DNA from: an uncultured Hyphomicrobiales bacterium
Lineage (GTDB): Bacteria > Pseudomonadota > Alphaproteobacteria > Rhizobiales > Beijerinckiaceae
NCBI GenBank assembly: GCA_903932565.1
Contig: CAIZGQ010000557.1
Coordinates: 1 to 7,976 of the forward strand
Direction of reading: 5' to 3'
Length of the DNA stretch: 7,976 nucleotides
Below are positions 1 through 4,369 of the stretch, piece after piece (the first letter of the stretch is position 1; each line of letters opens with the position of its first letter). The notes below the pieces were generated by a model, which saw nothing but the letters and a program-made list of their open reading frames with translations, made no database searches and was not told the origin of the DNA. A program made the position numbers and the translations under genes.

Positions 1-137
1 CATGGTGCAATCTCCTTGTGCGTGGTTGCCTGAGTCGGTCAGGCGGCCGTGTTGGTCTTGCGTGCTTCGTCCAGGCTGGTGACAGTGGCCGGCTTGCGCT
101 CGGTGCTGCACCAGGTGGCCCAGGCCTGCATCAGCAG
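1..137. repeat. 137-bp terminal direct repeat, left copy
   Basis: Bases 1-137 are identical to bases 7840-7976, the last base of the window. The repeat covers the start codon and ribosome site of the 80-aa gene and the last 32 codons of the integrase. It cuts the integrase at an arbitrary codon, which fits the overlap left by assembling a circular molecule better than a natural terminal repeat. Unit length would be 7,839 bp. A true terminal redundancy, as in T7-like virion DNA, cannot be excluded from sequence alone. Confidence 0.95.
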
Positions 138-1289
138 GGCCCGCTTGTCGAGCAGGTCGCCCCGGCGGTAGGCCGCTTCCACGGCGTTGCCGATGGCATG
201 CGCAAGGGCCATCTCGACCACTTCAGAGGGGAAGTTGGTCTGCTCGGCCGCCCAGTCGCGGAAGGTGGAGCGGAAGCCGTGCACGGTGATGGCGCTGTGC
301 CCCATCCGCTCCAGCAGGTTCAGCATGGCCATGTTGGAGAGCGCCTTGCCGGCGCGCAGTCCCGGAAACAGGTGCGGATTGCCCTCGACCCTCGGCAGGG
401 CCTTGAGCAGGGCCAGCGCCTCGGCAGACAGGGCCACCCGGTGCTCGCGCTTCATCTTCATCCGCTCGGCGGGAACGGTCCAGACAGCGCCGGCCAGGTC
501 GATCTCGTCCCACGTTGCGCCGATGGCTTCGCCGGTGCGCGCCGCCGTGAGGATGCAGAACTCGAGAGCTCGGGCGGCGGTGCCGTCCATGGCGCGCAGC
601 TGGCGCATGAAGGTGTAAGCGTCGGTGTAGGGCAGGGCGGGGTGATGCTCCACCTTCTTGAGCTTGGCCGGCTTCGGCAGCAGCTTATCGAGGTGGCCTT
701 TCCACCTGGCGGGGTTGTCGCCGGTCCTGAACTTGCTGGCGGTCGCCCAGTCGAGAACCGCCTCGATGCGTTGGCGCACACGGGTGGCCGTCTCGGTCTT
801 GTCCGCCCAGATGGCGCGCAGGCACTTGAGCACCATCTGCTGCTGGATCTGGTCTACCGGCACCGCGCCAAGGGTGGGATAGGCGTAGGCCTCAAGCGTT
901 GCCGTCCACTGTTCGGCGTGCTTGGCGTTGCTCCATTCGTGCGCCTTCATGTCGATGTAAGCCGATGCGCAGTCCTTGAACGTCATGGCGGTGGCGTTGG
1001 CGAGCAGGTTGGCGTTGCGCTCGGCCTTGCGCGCCTCGATGGGGTCCTTGCCTGCATGCACCAGCTTGCGGCACTCGGCGGCCAGCGCTCGGGCGTCAGC
1101 CAGGCCGTAGGTCTGGAACGAGCCGAGGCCCATTTCGCGGATTCGCTGCCCGAGGCGGAAGCGGAAAATCCAGCTCTTGGTGCCCGCCTTCGATACCTGC
1201 AGGTACAGGCCGCCGCCGTCGAAGTAGTAGCCCGGCTCCTTGGCCTTCTCGACCTTCAGCGCTGACAGCTGCTCGATACCCTTCGCCAT
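39..1289 (-). CDS. int: P4-type tyrosine recombinase (integrase)
   Basis: Site-specific recombinase that would integrate and excise this element. The N-terminus has the DUF4102-type arm-binding domain of P4-like integrases (the DGGGLYLQV stretch at about residues 24-32), followed by a SAM-like core-binding domain (about 100-195) and the catalytic domain (about 215-385). Catalytic residues are visible: Arg251 in AARTGE, a Lys in RMKMKREH, His337 and Arg340 in HGFRS, His364 in LAHA and the nucleophile Tyr374 in AYRRGD. At 416 aa it has the usual family length and is intact. I start at the ATG of MAKGIEQ because GAGGG (1302-1298) lies 8 bases upstream; an in-frame ATG at 1304 would add only MRDSN and has a poorer leader. 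On the circle it reads with a 36-bp gap into the 80-aa gene. Its promoter and leader carry the putative arm-type sites, which suggests autoregulation. Confidence 0.95.
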   Translation of the reverse strand: MAKGIEQLSALKVEKAKEPGYYFDGGGLYLQVSKAGTKSWIFRFRLGQRIREMGLGSFQTYGLADARALAAECRKLVHAGKDPIEARKAERNANLLANATAMTFKDCASAYIDMKAHEWSNAKHAEQWTATLEAYAYPTLGAVPVDQIQQQMVLKCLRAIWADKTETATRVRQRIEAVLDWATASKFRTGDNPARWKGHLDKLLPKPAKLKKVEHHPALPYTDAYTFMRQLRAMDGTAARALEFCILTAARTGEAIGATWDEIDLAGAVWTVPAERMKMKREHRVALSAEALALLKALPRVEGNPHLFPGLRAGKALSNMAMLNLLERMGHSAITVHGFRSTFRDWAAEQTNFPSEVVEMALAHAIGNAVEAAYRRGDLLDKRALLMQAWATWCSTERKPATVTSLDEARKTNTAA

Positions 1290-1308
1290 GTTCGAATCCC
1301 TCATTTTT

Positions 1309-1329
1309 TACCCGCACTACTACCCGCAC
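1309..1329. repeat. Paired 9-bp direct repeats, putative integrase arm-type sites (int side)
   Basis: TACCCGCAC occurs at 1309-1317 and again at 1321-1329, a start-to-start spacing of 12 bp. The same arrangement with one changed base (TACCCCCAC) occurs at 1508-1528, again 12 bp apart and in the same orientation. Two pairs flanking a central core are what a heterobivalent tyrosine integrase needs for arm binding. The pair lies within the integrase promoter and leader. Confidence 0.6.
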
Positions 1330-1358
1330 AGCATAGCGGGATTTAACGGTACGGTAAA
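1330..1358 (-). promoter_or_regulatory. Candidate sigma70 promoter of the integrase gene
   Basis: On the minus strand TTTACC (1358-1353) is followed after exactly 17 bases by TATGCT (1335-1330), four of six matches to each consensus hexamer. The expected start of transcription is near 1323, giving a leader of about 35 bases to the integrase ATG. The -10 box directly abuts the putative arm-type repeat at 1321-1329, so bound integrase would probably repress this promoter. No other hexamer pair with ideal spacing was found close to the gene. Called by eye only. Confidence 0.55.
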
Positions 1359-1445
1359 GGGCTATTTGGGATTATTTATTCGGACAAGTATCTGATGGGT
1401 AACGGGGTTATTGGGAGGCCTTGGGAGGGGGTGGGAGCCGGGTTG

Positions 1446-1464
1446 GGCGGACTCGCTCTCCGCC
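1446..1464. other. attP: Putative attP core: 6-bp inverted repeat around a 7-bp spacer, resembling a tRNA 3' end
   Basis: GGCGGA (1446-1451) and TCCGCC (1459-1464) are perfect inverted repeats separated by seven bases, CTCGCTC. This is the usual geometry of a tyrosine-recombinase core with a 7-bp overlap. The plus strand reads GCTCTCCGCCA up to 1465, which looks like the acceptor end, discriminator G and CCA of a tRNA-Ser gene, a common target of P4-type integrases. A proper T-arm is not present upstream (the conserved C61 position is G), so the tRNA match is limited to about 12 bases. The core lies between the two pairs of arm-type repeats and is followed 15 bp later by a plus-strand terminator that no element gene needs. 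Confidence 0.45.
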
Positions 1465-1479
1465 ATAGATGCAGGCAGG

Positions 1480-1506
1480 ACGCCCCTTCCGGGGCGTTTT
1501 GTTTTT
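1480..1506 (+). terminator. Rho-independent terminator reading on the plus strand
   Basis: ACGCCCC (1480-1486), loop TTCC, GGGGCGT (1491-1497) form a 7-bp GC-rich stem followed by TTTTGTTTTT (1497-1506). It terminates plus-strand transcription only, because the other strand has no T tract after the stem. No plus-strand gene in the element precedes it. Its place just after the tRNA-like sequence suggests that it ends the transcript of a host tRNA gene rebuilt on integration. Confidence 0.8.
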
Positions 1507-1507
1507 C

Positions 1508-1528
1508 TACCCCCACAGATACCCCCAC
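1508..1528. repeat. Paired 9-bp direct repeats, putative integrase arm-type sites (distal side)
   Basis: TACCCCCAC occurs at 1508-1516 and 1520-1528, 12 bp apart start to start, in the same orientation as the TACCCGCAC pair at 1309-1329. The consensus TACCC(G/C)CAC with a 3-bp spacer is therefore present four times, two on each side of the candidate core. Confidence 0.6.
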
Positions 1529-1662
1529 GGCGCGCATCGGTTGGGCCCCTCGAGGGCGGCCGCCGGGCACTGGGGTGCGCACCAGCGTTGCGCCTAACTC
1601 GGGGCCCCCCAGGGGGGTAGGGACGGGGCCTAGCGCGCGCTCACCAGGCCCCGGAACTGCGC
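1529..1662. other. Non-coding GC-rich block dense in palindromes
   Basis: No gene is credible here. The block holds four perfect 10-bp palindromes: CCCTCGAGGG (1547-1556), GGCGGCCGCC (1555-1564), GGTGCGCACC (1574-1583) and AGCGCGCGCT (1632-1641). It also has CCCCCC-A-GGGGGG (1605-1617) and an 8-bp stem CGGGGCCT (1624-1631) / AGGCCCCG (1646-1653) enclosing the last palindrome. It lies between attP and the end of the operon. A packaging (cos/pac) site, a recombination accessory site or plain RNA structure are all possible; nothing decides among them. Confidence 0.5.
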
Positions 1663-1683
1663 AAAAAAAATACAAGCCTTGTA
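1663..1683 (-). terminator. Rho-independent terminator after the 613-aa gene
   Basis: On the minus strand TACAAG, G, CTTGTA (1683-1671) is followed by eight T (1670-1663), 17 bases after the stop codon of the 613-aa gene. The stem is short and AT-rich, but the A-run upstream can pair with the T-run, and a much stronger GC-rich hairpin (1653-1624) follows. It would end the long minus-strand operon. A shorter T-run (1686-1690) on the other side leaves weak bidirectional action possible. Confidence 0.65.
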
Positions 1684-1700
1684 GATTTTTACATTGCCAT

Positions 1701-3542
1701 TTACTGCGGCGGTTGCTGCAGTTGGACCGCGCCAGTGTTCAGCATGTTGAGCAGCCGTGTATCTCTGCTGGTGCCGTTGAGCATGGCCGCCTGCAGTGCG
1801 CGCAGCGTGGCGGGGTGGTACATCGAAGGGACGGCAAGCCCCGCAGCCGCGCCAGCCAGACCGACGTTCGGGCCACCCAGCCACGCGCCACCGCCGCCAG
1901 CACCGATCAAAAAGCTCATCAGGGCCTGACGGTCTGCCGTGCCTGAGTTTGGCAGCGTATTGGACAGCACTTCGCGCGCGTCCTTGGATAGCCCTTGGTT
2001 GGGCAGGGTGCCTTCGGTGTAGGCGCGGCGGTCCTTGCTGCGGTCCTTGGCCTTGAGGGCGGCCTCGAACTGGTTGGCGGTGTAGGAACCATCTTTGCCG
2101 CGCGATGCACCTGCCTGTGCCTGCTTGAACGTGGCATAGCCTGCATCAATCGCATCCAGCCGCTTGGCCTGATCGGGATTCTCGCGGGCAATCATGCGTC
2201 GCATTGCGGCGTGCGCTTCTTTCAGCGCCTGGCCGAGCTTCTGGTGGTACGGGTCCTGGCTCTTGCTGAAGTCGGCGATCTCGCTCTCGAGCACGCGGTT
2301 GATGTCCTGCAGCGTCTCGCCACTGGCCCGGCCGCCCTTGGTGAACTTGCCGAGAATCTCGTTATCAACGATGCGATCGAGGTCCTTGGACTGCTGCGCG
2401 GGCAGGTTCTTGCCCATGGTTTTCAGCGCGCTCAACTCGTCGAACAAAGACGGGGCGGGTGGCGGCGGTATCTGCCCCGGCACCGCAGTCCCGGCGGCGG
2501 GCTTGGCATGCAGGTCGCCCTTCATACCGCCAAGGATGCGGTCGTAATTCGCGCCCAGCGTCTCCCGCGTGTGGTTGAGCTGCTGTTCCGCGTTCAAACC
2601 CTTCGGCATTTTTGCGCCGACCGCATCAAGGGCCCTTTGCAAAACCGCCTGGTTGAACGTGGTCACACCCTGCCCGCGAGCGTTGCCAATAAAGCCACCG
2701 ACCACGGGCATTGATGTTAGCGCTTGCTCGACCGTGTTCGCGCCACCGCCGAGCAGCTGGCCGGGGGTCATCTGCACACCACGTTCGGCCAGGCGGCGGG
2801 CGGCATCAGACGCGCGTGGGATACCCGCAGCGCCACCGGCCAGCATCGAGCCGCCCATCTGCACCAGGGGCGGCGCACCGATCTGCCGCAGCGCTTCGCC
2901 GGTCAGGCCGCCGACGCCGGTCCCGATTGCCTGCTGGATCGGCTGGGCGGCCATTGCGCGGCCCACGTTGCCCACAACTCCCCCAGCACCTGCCATTACG
3001 CCACCCACGGGCAGGCCGCCTGCGAGCCCTGCCAGCCCTTGCCTGAGCACGCGGCCAAAGCCGGGGTCTGAGGCCATGCCGTAACGTTGCAGCACTTCCT
3101 GCTGGCCCTGCGCGAAGCTGGGCACGCGGAAGTTGGAGCCGAGCGCGGCGGCCCCGGCGTTCACCAGGTGGCCCGGCGCGTCGGCAATCATTGTCGGCAG
3201 CGCGCCCACTCCGGTGATTACGTCCCCAGTGCCCTTTTTGAGTGCGGATAGCGCCTGGTCCCACCCAGACGGCTCGGGCATTGCAGCCTTTGGCTTTTCT
3301 GCGGCCAGCCAGTCCGCGGGCACCGACATGCCGGACTTTCGCAACTTTTGCGCAAGCTCCGCTTTCGTCGTGCCTGACGGCACGCCCTTCACGATGGTGC
3401 CGTCAGGCATGCGCACGTCAATTTTGTCGGTGGCCGCATTTTCCGCGATCAGTCTTTTCACGGTGCGCTGGATCACGCTGGTGTCCGTGCCGTCCGGGAA
3501 TTCCAGTGTCGTCCCGTCGGCCATTTTGGCGGTGATAGTCAT
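1701..3542 (-). CDS. Putative phage virion protein of the internal/DNA-ejection type
   Basis: A 613-aa protein, by far the largest non-replication gene. Residues 3-35 and 41-71 are two diverged copies of a unit with the pattern (M-x-DGT...P-x-GT...) that often opens tail or ejection proteins of podovirus-like phages. Residues about 106-135 and 165-240 are Gly/Ala-rich and hydrophobic. Residues 245-340, including RGVQMTPGQLLGG, VEQALTSMPVVGGFIGNARGQ and an N-Y-D-R-I-L-G-G segment, match a pattern I recall from phage internal virion proteins. A charged helical region (365-510) follows, then a second Gly/Ala-rich membrane-like stretch (541-572) and a Q/P-rich tail. No enzyme motif or signal peptide is visible. 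The ATG has AAGGAA nine bases upstream. It is the last gene before the terminator. The function rests on recalled family resemblance, not on a search; a surface or membrane protein is the alternative. Confidence 0.6.
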   Translation of the reverse strand: MTITAKMADGTTLEFPDGTDTSVIQRTVKRLIAENAATDKIDVRMPDGTIVKGVPSGTTKAELAQKLRKSGMSVPADWLAAEKPKAAMPEPSGWDQALSALKKGTGDVITGVGALPTMIADAPGHLVNAGAAALGSNFRVPSFAQGQQEVLQRYGMASDPGFGRVLRQGLAGLAGGLPVGGVMAGAGGVVGNVGRAMAAQPIQQAIGTGVGGLTGEALRQIGAPPLVQMGGSMLAGGAAGIPRASDAARRLAERGVQMTPGQLLGGGANTVEQALTSMPVVGGFIGNARGQGVTTFNQAVLQRALDAVGAKMPKGLNAEQQLNHTRETLGANYDRILGGMKGDLHAKPAAGTAVPGQIPPPPAPSLFDELSALKTMGKNLPAQQSKDLDRIVDNEILGKFTKGGRASGETLQDINRVLESEIADFSKSQDPYHQKLGQALKEAHAAMRRMIARENPDQAKRLDAIDAGYATFKQAQAGASRGKDGSYTANQFEAALKAKDRSKDRRAYTEGTLPNQGLSKDAREVLSNTLPNSGTADRQALMSFLIGAGGGGAWLGGPNVGLAGAAAGLAVPSMYHPATLRALQAAMLNGTSRDTRLLNMLNTGAVQLQQPPQ

Positions 3543-3563
3543 TTGATCAGGTTCCTTGTGGTC

Positions 3564-3682
3564 TCATGTTGAAAGTTGCCGGTCGCTGGCTTCGCGTGCG
3601 CGGGGCAGCTTGTCGGGCTGCGGATCGAATAGGGGGAAGGGCGGGCTCTGGTGCGTGGGGGCGGTGATGTGCGCGCAGTCAT
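3564..3682 (-). other. Coding-like 39-codon stretch in the +1 frame after the 174-aa gene (possible frameshifted C-terminus)
   Basis: The 174-aa gene stops at TGA (3681-3679) in the context CTA TGA C. In the +1 frame an open stretch of 39 codons continues from TAT GAC to a TGA at 3564, beginning YDCAHITAPTH and ending ASDRQLST. About 30 of its 39 codons end in G or C, the highest of the three frames here, and it stops 21 bases before the 613-aa start codon, leaving just room for that gene's AAGGAA. This would extend the upstream protein to about 213 aa. An assembly indel and programmed +1 shifting (compare CTT TGA C in prfB) would look the same from here. A competing 47-aa reading frame (3682-3539) overlaps both neighbours by ATGA, but is Pro/Arg/Thr-rich and less codon-biased. 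Confidence 0.4.
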
Positions 3683-4203
3683 AGGTTGAGGCTCCGCGCG
3701 AGGGCTTCTGGGCTGGGAGGCCGCCGGGTCGGCGCGTCCGCCAGCAGCGCGGCAAGGGCCTGCAGGACGGCGGCAACATTCCCGTTTGGGTCGAACAGGG
3801 TCAGATGATCAAGGTGAGCCTTCCGCCAAGCTTCACGCGCCAGATGTGGATATGACGCGGCAGCTGTGGCGCAGGTCTTTGCAGTAGCTGGCGCAAAACC
3901 GGCTGCCTCTGCAATCCCCTGCACGTAATCAAAGCCCTCGCGCTCGGCAGCGGCGTTGATGGTCTGCCCGGCTGCGAGTGCAACGGTGGTGACCTTGGCG
4001 AGCGCCTTCACCAGGTCCAACCTGTAACGATCCAGCTTCCTGCGCAGCTCGGGCTCATACCCTGACCGGGCAGCAGCCATTCGGCGGCCAGCATGGAAGG
4101 CCGATAGATTCGTCAACGCTTCTGCCTTCCGATGCAGGTGGGCGGCGCGGCGGGCGAGCAGCTCAGCACGGCGGGCAGCCTTTGCCGCTTCCGGGGAGGT
4201 CAT
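3679..4203 (-). CDS. Helix-turn-helix protein, possibly small-terminase-like
   Basis: A 174-aa protein that I do not recognise as a named family. The N-terminal 75 residues are strongly basic and helical (R/A/K-rich, likely coiled or DNA-binding). Residues about 94-116 (QGIAEAAGFAPATAKTCATA) have the form of a helix-turn-helix, followed by YPHLAREAWRKAH (118-130). That layout, an HTH followed by a D/Y-P-x-hhxxAW-x-x-A helix, resembles the N-terminal DNA-binding domain of phage small terminase subunits. In SaPI-type satellites a TerS gene redirects packaging; this gene sits just after the origin and before a virion-like gene, which fits, but the link is inference. The ATG is preceded only by a weak GGCGG ribosome site. 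The end may be shortened by a frameshift. A replication accessory or transcription factor is equally possible. Confidence 0.8.
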   Translation of the reverse strand: MTSPEAAKAARRAELLARRAAHLHRKAEALTNLSAFHAGRRMAAARSGYEPELRRKLDRYRLDLVKALAKVTTVALAAGQTINAAAEREGFDYVQGIAEAAGFAPATAKTCATAAASYPHLAREAWRKAHLDHLTLFDPNGNVAAVLQALAALLADAPTRRPPSPEALARSLNL

Positions 4204-4233
4204 AACACTACCGCCAGAAGGGATGTAAAAAGC

Positions 4234-4366
4234 TGCAGGAAAGGGGTCGCAACACCTGCAGGGAATGCAGGAACCCTAAAGGGATTTCCTGCATTTCCTG
4301 CATAGAACAGGTGGTTTTGCAGGAAAACGGAAAACGCATTTCCTACACTTTCCTGCATTTCCTGCG
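4234..4366. repeat. ori: Iteron cluster, candidate replication origin
   Basis: Nine copies of a 9-bp motif lie in 133 bp of the non-coding gap. TTTCCTGCA occurs at 4285-4293, 4294-4302 and 4349-4357, with one-base variants TTTCCTACA (4339-4347) and TTTCCTGCG (4358-4366). The opposite orientation TGCAGGAAA occurs at 4234-4242 and 4318-4326, with variants TGCAGGGAA (4257-4265) and TGCAGGAAC (4266-4274). Two pairs are directly tandem. The cluster begins three bases past the primase/helicase stop codon. Satellites such as SaPIs keep their iteron origin just downstream of rep, and P4 has comparable repeats bound by its primase, so I read this as the origin recognised by the element's own replication protein. 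Two copies also form a hairpin, TGCAGGAA-CCC / GGG with TTTCCTGCA (4266-4293). Confidence 0.75.
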
Positions 4367-4369
4367 CAC

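Noticed and set aside
1..137. Terminal repeat as a true virion terminal redundancy
   Set aside because: It begins at a start codon and ends mid-integrase with no special sequence at its edges; assembly overlap of a circle is simpler. Read-end mapping would settle it.
18..1265. 415-codon plus-strand open frame opposite the integrase
   Set aside because: Antisense shadow of a firmly identified gene in GC-rich DNA; its product has no recognisable domain. The long plus-strand frames opposite the primase (4847-5866, 5882-6682) and the 613-aa gene (1995-2714) were rejected for the same reason.
1290..1302. GTTCGAATCCCTC, a perfect match to a tRNA T-arm, as the attP core
   Set aside because: It overlaps the integrase start codon region, has no acceptor end after it, and lies outside both pairs of arm-type repeats. 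A core at 1446-1464 fits the arm layout better. It remains a minor alternative.
1395..1946. Plus-strand frame of 183 codons across the attP region
   Set aside because: It runs through the terminator, arm repeats and palindrome block and into the antisense of the 613-aa gene; low-complexity Pro/Gly/Arg composition and no credible start.
3539..3682. 47-aa frame overlapping both neighbours by ATGA
   Set aside because: The overlaps are attractive, but the product is Pro/Arg/Thr-rich, only about 70 percent of its codons end in G or C, and it covers the ribosome site of the next gene. The +1 frame looks more coding-like. Not excluded.
4204..4260. Promoter for the 174-aa gene (TTGCGA, 17 bases, TTTACA on the minus strand)
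   Set aside because: Weak match at the -10 position and overlapping an iteron copy; too poor to annotate.
4234..4366. Repeat cluster as a CRISPR array
   Set aside because: Units are 9 bp, in both orientations, irregularly spaced and partly tandem, with no spacers of uniform length.
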